Shown here: in pieces, positions 45,302 through 53,680 of the stretch | Layout of the letters: each line of letters opens with the position of its first letter | Numbering within the stretch: position 1 is the first letter of the stretch | NCBI GenBank assembly: GCA_913043275.1 | Contig: CAJWLL010000011.1 | Span: 1-53,680, forward strand | DNA: 53,680 bases | DNA from: an uncultured Flavobacteriaceae bacterium | GTDB taxonomy: Bacteria > Bacteroidota > Bacteroidia > Flavobacteriales > Flavobacteriaceae | Direction of reading: 5' to 3' | Translations under genes and position numbers: made by a program | The notes under the pieces: generated by a model | Told to the model about the DNA's origin: nothing | What the model saw: the letters and a program-made list of their open reading frames with translations, nothing else | Database searches by the model: none

Positions 45302-46207
45302 TTATAATCCTAAAGTTCTTATATACGATCGGTTCGATTGTGCACAAGTTTTTGGATGTCCCATCCCGGGTAAAATGTCCTGTTCAACCACAATCCATTC
45401 ATCGTAATCCAATTCATTTAATTGGTTGACAATGGCTTTAAAATCGACATTCCCTTTTCCAAGCTCACAAAAAACACCTTTTTTAATAGCATCAAAATAG
45501 TCACCATTAGCATCTTTGGAGTTTTGGGCTGCCGTGGGGTTAAAATCTTTAAAGTGAACATGCCACAGACGGTTGGCATATTTTTTAAGTACCGAAGCGG
45601 GGTTACCTCCACCGAAAGCAAAATGCCCCGTGTCCAAACACAAACCTATAAGTTCGGGGTCGGTAAGGTTCATCAGTCGATCAATTTCATTTGGTGTTTC
45701 GATAAACCCACCACAGTGATGATGAAAAACAGTCTTGATTCCATAAGTTTCTTTGACCGATTTTGCAATTAAATTAGCACCATTTGCAAAATCACTCCAC
45801 TGTTTTTCTTCCAATTCCATATCCGATTTAATTCTCCCAGCATTTTGAGTTCTTTCGGAATCTTTTCCATTATCATCTGCCAATACAATCAAAGCTTTTT
45901 CAAAACCTGCTTCATACATTAGCTTCGCCACTTTCAGTGCAGCTGAAACACCGCTTTGATGTTTATCTTCATTTTTAAGATCAACAGGAACAAAAGCACC
46001 TAATAGTTCCAGGTCTCTTTTTTTAATCTCCCTACGCAATTCTTCGGGGGAGGTTGGCATGAACCCCAAATCACCCAATTCTGTGCCTATATATCCTGTC
46101 GCTTTAATTTCATCCAAAACTTGTTCAAATCCTATTTCCTCAGATTTCTCTTCCAAGTCAAATTCTAGTGCTCCCCAGGAGCAAGGTGCATTTGCTATTT
46201 TAATCAT
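45302..46207 (-). CDS. iolE: 2-keto-myo-inositol dehydratase
   Basis: This is a 301-residue TIM-barrel (xylose isomerase-like) protein. I start it at the ATG at 46207 (MIKIANAPCSWGALEF), which is the usual IolE N-terminus; the longer frame to 46255 would run into the iolA gene. Typical motifs are NAPCSWG, GYIGTELGDLGFMP, VFHHHCGGFIETPNEID, LCLDTGHFAFGG and HVHFKDF with the metal ligands. It removes water from 2-keto-myo-inositol. It sits between iolA (10 bases) and iolG (4 bases). Confidence 0.92.
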   Translation of the reverse strand: MIKIANAPCSWGALEFDLEEKSEEIGFEQVLDEIKATGYIGTELGDLGFMPTSPEELRREIKKRDLELLGAFVPVDLKNEDKHQSGVSAALKVAKLMYEAGFEKALIVLADDNGKDSERTQNAGRIKSDMELEEKQWSDFANGANLIAKSVKETYGIKTVFHHHCGGFIETPNEIDRLMNLTDPELIGLCLDTGHFAFGGGNPASVLKKYANRLWHVHFKDFNPTAAQNSKDANGDYFDAIKKGVFCELGKGNVDFKAIVNQLNELDYDEWIVVEQDILPGMGHPKTCAQSNRSYIRTLGL

Positions 46208-46217
46208 TTTAACTGCA

Positions 46218-47693
46218 TTAAAACTTTCTTGACCAGATATTTGGCCATCGTTCAATAATTACTTTGGTTTGGGTAAAAAATTCAATGGCATGTTTTCCCT
46301 GACCGTGAAGATCACCAAAAAAACTATCTTTCCACCCACTGAAAGGAAACTGTGCCATTGGGGCAGCAACCCCAATGTTAATGCCTATATTTCCTGCATC
46401 AGCTTCATTTCTAAATTTTCTAGCAGTGGCACCATTACTTGTAAAAAGGCAAGCCATATTTCCATATTGTCCCGAATTTACAAAAGCGATTGCCTCCTCA
46501 ATTGTTTTCATTGAAATAAGACTCATCACGGGACCAAAAATTTCAGTTTTAATTAATTTTTTATTCAAATTAACATTTTCCAAAATCGTAGGAGAGAGAA
46601 AATTCCCCTTTTCATAGTTCGAAACTTCGGTTTTTCGACCATCGAGCAATACAGTTGCCCCTTCGGAAATTCCAAGTTCTATAAGATCCGTTATTCTATT
46701 CTTACTTTCCGAGGTAATGACTGGCCCCATACTCACTCCTTTATCCCAACCATAACCTACATTTCTGGACTTAACAGTCTCATATAAAGCATCTTTTAGG
46801 TTTCTGTTTTCGTCACCTACTGTGACTATGGTCGAAGCCGCAAGGCATCTTTGTCCGGCACAACCATATACCGAGTCTGCAATGATTTTAGTAGACATTT
46901 CAATGTCTGTATCGGGAAGAACGATAACCGGATTTTTGGCTCCTCCTTGAGCTTGTACTCTTTTACCATTGGCTGTTCCCTTGGAGTAGATGTATCTGGC
47001 TACCGGTGAACTCCCAACAAAGCTAATCGCTTTGATAGTAGGATGCTCTAAAATTGAATCAACCGTTTCTTTACCTCCATGAACCATACTGACCAATCCT
47101 TTGGGAAGATCCAATTGATCAATTAAGGAAAATATCTTCATCATTGTCAATGGAACCTTCTCAGAGGGTTTTACGATAAAAGCATTTCCGGTTGCAATGG
47201 CATAAGGCAAAAACCAAAAAACGATCATACTCGGAAAGTTAAAAGGGGTAATACAAGCCGTAACTCCCAAAGGTTGTCTGATCATCATTTCATCTATACC
47301 GCTTGCGATGTCTTCAATCACATCACCGGCCATCAAAATCGGAGTTCCACAGGCTACTTCAATATTTTCAATAGCCCTTTGAATTTCTCCAAATGATTCA
47401 TCTTTTGTCTTCCCGGATTCATCTGTAATGGTTTTAGCAATGTCTTCTATGTTGGTTTCAAAAAGTGACTTTAACAGGTACAAAACCTGTACTCTTTTCA
47501 TTACCGGAACCTTACTCCATTCCTTTTGCGCAATCTTGGCAGTTTCACAAGCTGTGGTTACGTCAATTGCGGTTGAACTTCCGTAAGGCACTTTTGCTAA
47601 TAAAGCCTGACTGGCTGGATTGACTACTTCAATGGATTCTTTAGAGCTGCTTTTGACCCATTCACCATTGATATAATTTTTTAATACTTCCAT
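46218..47693 (-). CDS. iolA: Methylmalonate/malonate-semialdehyde dehydrogenase (CoA-acylating)
   Basis: This aldehyde dehydrogenase of 491 residues turns malonate semialdehyde into acetyl-CoA and CO2, the last inositol step. It has ITPFNFPSMIVFWFLPYA, IVKPSEKVPLT, SFVGSSPVARYIY and the catalytic Cys283 in YGCAGQRCLAAS, characteristic of the MMSDH/MmsA subfamily. The same enzyme can serve valine breakdown; here the setting between iolC and iolE marks it as IolA. It is 57 bases downstream of iolC. Confidence 0.94.
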   Translation of the reverse strand: MEVLKNYINGEWVKSSSKESIEVVNPASQALLAKVPYGSSTAIDVTTACETAKIAQKEWSKVPVMKRVQVLYLLKSLFETNIEDIAKTITDESGKTKDESFGEIQRAIENIEVACGTPILMAGDVIEDIASGIDEMMIRQPLGVTACITPFNFPSMIVFWFLPYAIATGNAFIVKPSEKVPLTMMKIFSLIDQLDLPKGLVSMVHGGKETVDSILEHPTIKAISFVGSSPVARYIYSKGTANGKRVQAQGGAKNPVIVLPDTDIEMSTKIIADSVYGCAGQRCLAASTIVTVGDENRNLKDALYETVKSRNVGYGWDKGVSMGPVITSESKNRITDLIELGISEGATVLLDGRKTEVSNYEKGNFLSPTILENVNLNKKLIKTEIFGPVMSLISMKTIEEAIAFVNSGQYGNMACLFTSNGATARKFRNEADAGNIGINIGVAAPMAQFPFSGWKDSFFGDLHGQGKHAIEFFTQTKVIIERWPNIWSRKF

Positions 47694-47750
47694 TAATTAT
47701 TTGTTTATTCTATTATTTATTTAGTTTTATGTTACTACCAATGGAAGTGA

Positions 47751-48764
47751 CTAAAACCCTCCTCTTTCATTGATAAAGGACATAGATTCGTTCAGATAGG
47801 GCATGAAATTAGCACATCCTTTTTTGGTAACAACTTGTGCTCCACTGGCATTTCCCATTCTACAAGATTTATACAAATCCCAACCCTGAAGAATTCCATA
47901 AATAAATCCACTGGCAAAGGCATCTCCAGCGCCTAAAACATTCAAGATCTCAACGGGAAATCCCGGGACATCTGTTTTCGAACCGCCGGGATAGTGTATA
48001 CTCGCTCCAGCAGAACCTCTTTTAACAATGAGTTTCTCTATACCCAAAGCCAGTAATTTTTCGATAGAGGAATCTATATCACCTTTAATTTCGGGAGCAG
48101 AAATTTGCTGATCTTTAATGGTAACTTGAGAGGTACTACTCATAGTAGCAGCCAAAATTTCTTCCTCTGTTCCAATAGCAATTTTCACTTTAGGGAGTAA
48201 AGCCCTAATGGTCAAACCAAATGCACGATAGTCGTGCCACTGATCTGCCCTGAAGTCTAGGTCTAGAAAAACATCAATATCATTTTTATCGGCCACTTCA
48301 GCAGCAAAAAAAGTTGCACTTCTCGAAGGTTCAATGTTAAGGGCCGTGCCGTTTAAAAGTATAATTTTGTAGTCATCAATTTTAGCCTTTATGACATCAT
48401 CAATTTTGATTTGACTATCTGCCGCATTATCTCTGTAATATACCAAAGGAAATTTGTCGGGTGGTTCTATGCCCAAAACGACCGCACTGCTTCTTGTTCC
48501 ATTGATCGTAGGAATACAATGTGTATTAACCCCTTCATTTTTTAGGAAATTCAAGATGAATGCTCCAACTTTATCATCGCCTACACCTGTAAGTAAACTG
48601 GTATTTACACCCAATCTGGCACAACCCACAGCAATATTTAGTGGAGATCCTCCCACAAAGGCATCAAAACCCTTTATATCATTAAAAGGAGCTCCTATAT
48701 TCTGAGAATACAGATCTATTGAAGATCTTCCAATGGTTAGAACATCGTGTTTTTTTTCAGTCAT
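47751..48764 (-). CDS. iolC: 5-Dehydro-2-deoxygluconokinase
   Basis: This PfkB (ribokinase) family enzyme of 337 residues phosphorylates 5-dehydro-2-deoxy-D-gluconate at O6. Signs are the start VLTIGRSSIDLYSQ, the glycine motif GFDAFVGGSPLNIAVGCARLG, and the C-terminal ATP/anion-hole motif LGAGDAFASGFIYG. YYRDNAADSQI is typical of IolC. Its start overlaps the end of iolB by 8 bases. Confidence 0.94.
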   Translation of the reverse strand: MTEKKHDVLTIGRSSIDLYSQNIGAPFNDIKGFDAFVGGSPLNIAVGCARLGVNTSLLTGVGDDKVGAFILNFLKNEGVNTHCIPTINGTRSSAVVLGIEPPDKFPLVYYRDNAADSQIKIDDVIKAKIDDYKIILLNGTALNIEPSRSATFFAAEVADKNDIDVFLDLDFRADQWHDYRAFGLTIRALLPKVKIAIGTEEEILAATMSSTSQVTIKDQQISAPEIKGDIDSSIEKLLALGIEKLIVKRGSAGASIHYPGGSKTDVPGFPVEILNVLGAGDAFASGFIYGILQGWDLYKSCRMGNASGAQVVTKKGCANFMPYLNESMSFINERGGF

Positions 48765-49635
48765 AATTATTCATTTCAGCTGTTACAAGAGGAAGTCTTT
48801 GATCTTGGGAGGCCCATGAATCGTAAATCCATTCATGGTCAGGATCTGTTGTATTGGCCAAACATTGATCTGTTCCTGCCAAAAAGTTTAAATAATAACA
48901 ATGAAAGCCATGCTCTGCAACTACAGGGTGAAACCCTTTGGGGATCAAAACAACATCATTGTGTTTTGCCCTTACCATTTCATCCAAAGACCTATCTTTA
49001 GTGTAGACCTGTTGAATCGCATATGCCTCAGGTTTTTGAAATTTATAGAAATAGGTTTCTTCCTGTATTGGTTCCAACACATTCCCTTTATCGTCTAATA
49101 TTCTTTCATCGTGCTTGTGGGCGGGAAATGAACTCCAATTCCCGGATGGGGTATATACTTCTCTGGAAACAATTTTACTGCAACCAAAACCGGGAGGAAC
49201 TAGATCATTGAATTGTCTTGTGGCATTATCTCCGCCAAAAATTACGACTTGTGTTTCTTCGGGGGTTACAAATTTTGCAGGAAAATCCTCATCTGATTTA
49301 CACCAACCGTAGGCAATATCCAAAACTTCACTGGTTGCAATCAATTTAAATTCTGAATGAGGAGGTAAATAAAGTGTATGAGCAACACCGCTAAACACGT
49401 CCTTTCTTCCATTTTTTGTTTCCCATTCCCCTCTATTACTGCTGAGCTTATAATTACCACTCAGAAGGACGACTACCATTTCGTTGTCTTCTGTGTTGTG
49501 ACTCCAAACACTTTGATTTTTCATCTGTCTTGCTTCAAAACTCAGGTATTCCCATTGGGCTGACCCAGGAGTAACTCTTTGATAAATTTCGGAGGAGATA
49601 TTTGGTTTTTGGACTAAAGGTGAATCAAGTTTCAT
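48757..49635 (-). CDS. iolB: 5-Deoxy-glucuronate isomerase
   Basis: This cupin-type isomerase of 292 residues converts 5-deoxy-glucuronate to 5-dehydro-2-deoxy-gluconate. The double cupin shape shows in SVWSHNTEDNEMVVVLLSGN and SFPAHKHDERI (metal-binding), and in the late HPVVAEHGFHCYYLNFLAG with the last metal ligands. Length matches IolB. It follows iolJ by 10 bases and overlaps iolC, so the two are probably translated together. Confidence 0.94.
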   Translation of the reverse strand: MKLDSPLVQKPNISSEIYQRVTPGSAQWEYLSFEARQMKNQSVWSHNTEDNEMVVVLLSGNYKLSSNRGEWETKNGRKDVFSGVAHTLYLPPHSEFKLIATSEVLDIAYGWCKSDEDFPAKFVTPEETQVVIFGGDNATRQFNDLVPPGFGCSKIVSREVYTPSGNWSSFPAHKHDERILDDKGNVLEPIQEETYFYKFQKPEAYAIQQVYTKDRSLDEMVRAKHNDVVLIPKGFHPVVAEHGFHCYYLNFLAGTDQCLANTTDPDHEWIYDSWASQDQRLPLVTAEMNNYD

Positions 49636-49645
49636 ATGTTTTTTT

Positions 49646-50584
49646 CTAATTGAAGTGATTGGCTTTTCCAGTAGCCTTTAGGAGATCAAATTTTTCTAGC
49701 ATAAATTTTTCATACGCTTCAACGTATTGTTTTCCAGGAATTATTGGATCAAATTGATCGGGATTATTTTTAAAAAACTCCCGATGGACTCTTGCCCATA
49801 ATATCCTTGTATCAGTAGCAATATTTATTTTACATATACCATATGATATGGATTTAACGATCTCTTCCGGGGCAACACCAGAGGCTGTTTTGTCAAGCTC
49901 ACCTCCGCAGTTGTTAATTTTATTTACTTCATCAAGGTTCACAACCGAACCTCCATGTAGAACTAGAGGAAACTTGGGAAGTAGATTTTGGATTTCTTGG
50001 AGTATATCAAATTGAATTCCTTGACCTCCGGAAAATTTATAAGCACCATGACTGGTTCCAACTGCCACAGCAAGACTATTACATTGGGTTTCATTTACAA
50101 ACTGGAGGGCCTCATCGGGATTGGTGTATTTCGCCATTTTTTCGTTCACAGAAATATCATCCTCTACACCACTTAGTACACCCAATTCGGCTTCTACAAA
50201 AACATACTTTGCTTTTGCCTTTTCAACTATGGCATTGGTTCTTTTTACGTTTTGATGGAAATCATCATGAGAAGCATCAATCATGACTGAATTGTATGAT
50301 CCGGATTCGATGGCATCAAACACATGGGATTCTATACCGTGATCTAAATGGACGGCATATCTAGTCTTGGGATAAATTTTTGCCGCTGCACTAATCATAC
50401 CCATAAGCATTTTGGGATGCGCATAGTTTCGGGCAGCTGGAGTAATTTGAACAATAAAAGGCGCATTGGCTTTTTCCCCTGCACGAAAAAGAGCATGAAT
50501 CTGTTCCATGGTAAAAACATTGACAGCTGCTATTGCATAACGTGAATAACATTTTTGAAACAAAATACTGGGGTGAATTAGCAT
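49646..50584 (-). CDS. iolJ: Class II aldolase, probable 6-phospho-5-dehydro-2-deoxy-D-gluconate aldolase
   Basis: This class II (zinc) fructose-bisphosphate aldolase family protein has 312 residues. It starts YAIAAVNVFTMEQIHALF, has the catalytic and metal-binding AVHLDHG, the EAELGVLSG loop, AVGTSHGAYKF and VLHGGSVVN. Class II aldolases of this size that lie in iol operons act as IolJ, splitting the phosphorylated dehydro-deoxygluconate to dihydroxyacetone phosphate and malonate semialdehyde. It could still be a normal FbaA; the position as first gene of a full iol operon argues for IolJ. Confidence 0.82.
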   Translation of the reverse strand: MLIHPSILFQKCYSRYAIAAVNVFTMEQIHALFRAGEKANAPFIVQITPAARNYAHPKMLMGMISAAAKIYPKTRYAVHLDHGIESHVFDAIESGSYNSVMIDASHDDFHQNVKRTNAIVEKAKAKYVFVEAELGVLSGVEDDISVNEKMAKYTNPDEALQFVNETQCNSLAVAVGTSHGAYKFSGGQGIQFDILQEIQNLLPKFPLVLHGGSVVNLDEVNKINNCGGELDKTASGVAPEEIVKSISYGICKINIATDTRILWARVHREFFKNNPDQFDPIIPGKQYVEAYEKFMLEKFDLLKATGKANHFN

Positions 50585-50746
50585 TTAAGTAAATAATAAT
50601 AGGGTTATATAGCTAGTGTAAATTTAAATTTATCTGTACATAATATAACTAATACACACTAAAAAATTAAATCCCTTAATTTTAATTAAACATTTTTATA
50701 CTTAAATTTAAAACTTTACCTAATAAGAAATTAAAAGCTAAATCAT
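50585..50746. promoter_or_regulatory. Divergent intergenic control region between iolJ and the sulfatase genes
   Basis: This is the only large gap next to the iol operon and must hold the promoters for both directions. It is extremely AT-rich. It contains TTAT-N6-ATAA (50630-50643) around TGTACA, and the inverted pairs GTTATAT/ATATAAC and TAGTGT/ACACTA. No full TTG-N19-TAnnTTTG promoter was found. A regulator site is plausible but unproved. Confidence 0.35.
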
Positions 50747-52153
50747 TTGAGAATTATAATTATATTTTTAAGTGTTATCTCTTGCCAAAATATTGCTGAG
50801 AAAAAGAAACCTAACATTATCTTAATTATGACTGATGATCAAGGTTGGGGACAAACAGGCTATTACAAGCATCCTGTTTTGGATACTCCTAATCTTGATC
50901 AAATGGTAAAAAACGGTCTTCGTTTTGATCGCTTTTATGCAGCATCACCAGTTTGCTCTCCAACACGAGCAACTGTATTAACAGCGAGGACAAATGACCG
51001 AACAGGTGTTTTTTCATGGGGATATGCTCTTAGGAGACAGGAGAAAACATTGGCTTCAGCTTTGCAAAAAGTTGGTTATTCTACAGGACATTTTGGAAAA
51101 TGGCATTTAAATGGTCTTAGTGGCCCAGGGGTTCCAATATTTAAAGACGATAGTCATCATCCAGGTGTATTTGGATTTGATCATTGGCTATCAGTTAGTA
51201 ATTTTTTTGACATCAATCCATTAATGAGTGAAAATGGTTCATTTGTTGATTTAAAAGGTAGTTCCTCTGAAATAATTGTTAAAAAGGCATTAGAGTTTAT
51301 TGAAGAAAAAAGTAATCAAAACTTGCCCTTTTTTACCGTTATTTGGGATGGATCTCCACATATTCCTTTTATGGCAAGTGAAAAGGATCGAAATAAATTC
51401 CAAAACTTAGACAAAAGAAGTCAACTTCACTATGGAGAACTAGCAGCATTTGATAGAAGTATAGGCATTTTAAGAGAACAACTTAGAAAACTTGATTTAG
51501 CAGAAAACACCATTATATGGTATTGCAGTGATAATGGTGGTTTAACTGAAATTTATCCTGAAACAGTTGGAGGGTTAAAAGGTTCAAAAAACACAATTTG
51601 GGAAGGAGGATTAAGGGTTCCTGCAATTATTGAATGGCCAAGTGTAATTAAACCTAGGATAACAAGTTATCCTGCATCAACTATGGACATTTTCCCAACA
51701 ATCGCTGAAATTGTTGGCTTATCTGAAGCTGATTTTATAAAGCCAATTGATGGAATAAGCATAAAGTCAATTTTCGATAATGATATTAAAAAACGTCATA
51801 ATAAAATCCCATTTAGATATAAAGATCAAGGGGCGTTATTAGATAACAATTTTAAATTAATCGCAACAAGTATTAAAAAAAATAAATTTGAATTATACAA
51901 TTTGAAAACTGATCCTAGAGAAAAACAGAATCTAGCAACTGAAAATACTATTCTCTTTGAAGAGATGAGAAGCGAATTCTTGCATTGGAATCAGAGTGTA
52001 GATTCCAGTATGTCTGGGAGAGATTATCCTGAAAGAAAAGTCCTGAAAAACCCAGAATCACATTATTGGAATAAAGATAATCGGTATGAACCATTTTTTC
52101 AGGAATGGATTAAACGCCCTGAATATAGAGAGCAAATATTGAGAGTTAGATAA
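50747..52153 (+). CDS. Lipoprotein sulfatase (family S1, arylsulfatase-like)
   Basis: This 468-residue protein starts at a TTG, since an in-frame stop lies at 50732 and no ATG occurs between. The TTG opens a very short lipoprotein signal (IIIIFLSVISC), so the enzyme would be a surface or periplasmic lipoprotein. The sulfatase motifs are NIILIMTDDQGWGQTG (metal site), VCSPTRATVLTA with Cys70 and Arg74 as the CxPxR formylglycine site, HFGKWHLNG and later YCSDNGG. It diverges from iolJ and pairs with another sulfatase 31 bases downstream. Substrate unknown. Confidence 0.88.
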   Translation: MRIIIIFLSVISCQNIAEKKKPNIILIMTDDQGWGQTGYYKHPVLDTPNLDQMVKNGLRFDRFYAASPVCSPTRATVLTARTNDRTGVFSWGYALRRQEKTLASALQKVGYSTGHFGKWHLNGLSGPGVPIFKDDSHHPGVFGFDHWLSVSNFFDINPLMSENGSFVDLKGSSSEIIVKKALEFIEEKSNQNLPFFTVIWDGSPHIPFMASEKDRNKFQNLDKRSQLHYGELAAFDRSIGILREQLRKLDLAENTIIWYCSDNGGLTEIYPETVGGLKGSKNTIWEGGLRVPAIIEWPSVIKPRITSYPASTMDIFPTIAEIVGLSEADFIKPIDGISIKSIFDNDIKKRHNKIPFRYKDQGALLDNNFKLIATSIKKNKFELYNLKTDPREKQNLATENTILFEEMRSEFLHWNQSVDSSMSGRDYPERKVLKNPESHYWNKDNRYEPFFQEWIKRPEYREQILRVR

Positions 52154-52184
52154 AGGGTAAAGAATACAATTATAAATAATAAAT

Positions 52185-53591
52185 ATGTTCATTCCAAAAA
52201 ATAAACTTTACACTATTATAATAGGCGTTTATTTAATTATAATTTCTTGTAAGACATCAAGGCAGGATAGTTCTCCAAACGTTTTAATTATACTTGCAGA
52301 CGATCTTGGGTGGTCACAATTAAGCTGCTACGGAAGTGATTTCTATGATACTCCAAACATAGATAAATTGGCTCAAACAGGAATTAAATTTACTAATGCT
52401 TACAGTTCCGCTTCAATTTGCTCTCCTACACGAGCTGCGATTATGACGGGTAAATATCCCGCTCGTATAGGCTTGACTGATTTTATTCCTGGAAATTCTC
52501 CAAAAAACAAGCCCCTATTAACACCTGATAATTGGCAAAGATTTTTACCATTGGATGAAATCACAATAGCTGAAAAAATTAAATCCTCGGGATACGCCAC
52601 AGGATTTTTTGGAAAATGGCATTTGAGTCAGGAAAAACAACCTCCTAAATCATTGTTGCACAACCCAAATATGCAAGGTTTTAGTGAGTCTTTTGTTACC
52701 TATAAACCCTCTAAAAATTTAATTCAACAGTGGCAGGCTGAAAATAAAGATTTTCATAATGTTGACACAATAACTAAAAGAGCATTAGACTTTTTGAATC
52801 AATATCAGAAATCTCCTTTTTTCCTCTTTTTATCACATAACACTATTCATGATCCATTAATCGAAAATGAAAAATCAATTAACAAGTACCGAAACAAAGA
52901 TGGTTCAGAAAAAAACCAAAATAATCCTATAATTGGCGCAATGATTAAAACGCTTGATAAGTCTGTCGGTCAAATAGTTAAGAAGCTTGAATCTCTGAAA
53001 TCACTAGATAACACCATAATAATATTCTACTCTGACAATGGTGGCAAACATGCTCACGCTTCACAAAAGCCTTTCAGAAAAGGCAAAGGATGGCTTTATG
53101 AAGGTGGGATTAGAGTTCCTCTTATTATATCATGGCCAAAAAAAATTAAAAAGGCTTTTAATTCTGATATAATGATAAGTTCTATTGATCTTATGCCAAC
53201 AATTTTAAAGGTTACCAATTTTGACCTTAAGAACAAAAATGAATTTGATGGAATTGACATTAGTCCAATTTTCACAAATCAAACTATTGATATTAATCGT
53301 GATGAGCTATTTTGGCATTACCCTCACTATCACAATGGATCTGGAATGAAACCAGCCAGTGCTATGCGATGGAAAAATTATAAACTTATTGAATGGCACG
53401 AATCTACTCTTTTAAACAAAGAGGGACAAATAGAGTTGTACAATTTGGAAGCAGATCCAGGTGAGAAAATAAATTTATCCGAACAAGAACCAGTAATTGC
53501 TCTTCAAATGAGAACTAAATTAAAAGACTGGATAAAAGAAATAGATGCAAAAATGCCCACTATAAATTATAAGTTATCAAAATATAAATAA
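52185..53591 (+). CDS. Lipoprotein sulfatase (family S1, arylsulfatase-like)
   Basis: This 468-residue protein has a lipoprotein signal ending in LIIISCK. Motifs are NVLIILADDLGWSQLSCYGS (metal site), ICSPTRAAIMTGKYPAR with Cys79 and Arg83 as the formylglycine CxPxR site, GFFGKWHLS and FYSDNGGKHAH. It has the same length as the sulfatase before it but differs enough to suggest another substrate position or sugar. The two probably form one transcript. The final 89 bases of the window contain no gene that I can see. Confidence 0.9.
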   Translation: MFIPKNKLYTIIIGVYLIIISCKTSRQDSSPNVLIILADDLGWSQLSCYGSDFYDTPNIDKLAQTGIKFTNAYSSASICSPTRAAIMTGKYPARIGLTDFIPGNSPKNKPLLTPDNWQRFLPLDEITIAEKIKSSGYATGFFGKWHLSQEKQPPKSLLHNPNMQGFSESFVTYKPSKNLIQQWQAENKDFHNVDTITKRALDFLNQYQKSPFFLFLSHNTIHDPLIENEKSINKYRNKDGSEKNQNNPIIGAMIKTLDKSVGQIVKKLESLKSLDNTIIIFYSDNGGKHAHASQKPFRKGKGWLYEGGIRVPLIISWPKKIKKAFNSDIMISSIDLMPTILKVTNFDLKNKNEFDGIDISPIFTNQTIDINRDELFWHYPHYHNGSGMKPASAMRWKNYKLIEWHESTLLNKEGQIELYNLEADPGEKINLSEQEPVIALQMRTKLKDWIKEIDAKMPTINYKLSKYK

Positions 53592-53680
53592 AAGTTTTTT
53601 TTAGCTCTTTTAATTCTTTTATAGCTTTTTGATAGTTTGGAGTATAAAGGAACTGGTGCAAGACAGATGTATGATAGAAG

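Overview
The window is AT-rich, densely packed chromosomal DNA from a member of the Bacteroidota, most probably a marine-type Flavobacteriia. The evidence is the bacillithiol enzyme BshA, a Bacteroidota-style LptD and a TamB divergent from TsaD. Further support comes from a GH3/beta-lactamase fusion, -7 boxes of the TAnnTTTG type, and several secreted sulfatases. No phage, IS element, CRISPR array or rRNA was seen.

Left part (1-26.7 kb), mostly conserved housekeeping genes. A Kazal-type lipoprotein, a 49-residue membrane microprotein and a secreted Ntn-hydrolase acylase overlap one another at the left edge. They converge on a tight minus-strand run from 11.65 to 2.4 kb: Amidase_3, MlaD-like MCE protein, membrane Fe-S protein, HAD-like protein, CCG-domain Fe-S protein, small DUF protein, GH3/serine hydrolase and BshA. 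LptD and RidA diverge from the amidase. Next come PfkA, GAPDH and a BadF-type kinase as a minus-strand glycolytic group. TamB is divergent from TsaD and RsmE, followed by an AI-2E family permease. A nitronate monooxygenase, a DUF4442 protein and tRNA-Arg(TCT) close this part.

Middle part (26.9-32.8 kb). A 43-residue ribbon-helix-helix protein stands alone before a three-gene operon of a Tat-type Gfo/Idh/MocA oxidoreductase, a GHMP sugar kinase and a sugar nucleotidyltransferase. That set looks like a sugar activation or salvage route. A Bax inhibitor-1/YccA membrane protein, a small secreted protein and an alpha/beta hydrolase follow.

Right part (33.1-53.6 kb), accessory catabolism. A SnoaL-like lipoprotein ends at a clear terminator. 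It is followed by a sulfatase, a 1208-residue membrane-anchored haem protein with planctomycete-type PSD domains, and a Tat-exported DUF1552 protein. These converge on a truncated HAD gene and a complete minus-strand myo-inositol operon: iolJ, iolB, iolC, iolA, iolE, iolG, iolD and a sodium/solute symporter. The operon encodes every step from inositol to dihydroxyacetone phosphate and acetyl-CoA, but no iol regulator was found. Two lipoprotein sulfatases diverge from iolJ at the right edge. Sulfatases therefore flank the inositol operon on both sides, and the most interesting inference is that the whole 33-53.6 kb block serves a sulfated, inositol- or cyclitol-containing substrate.
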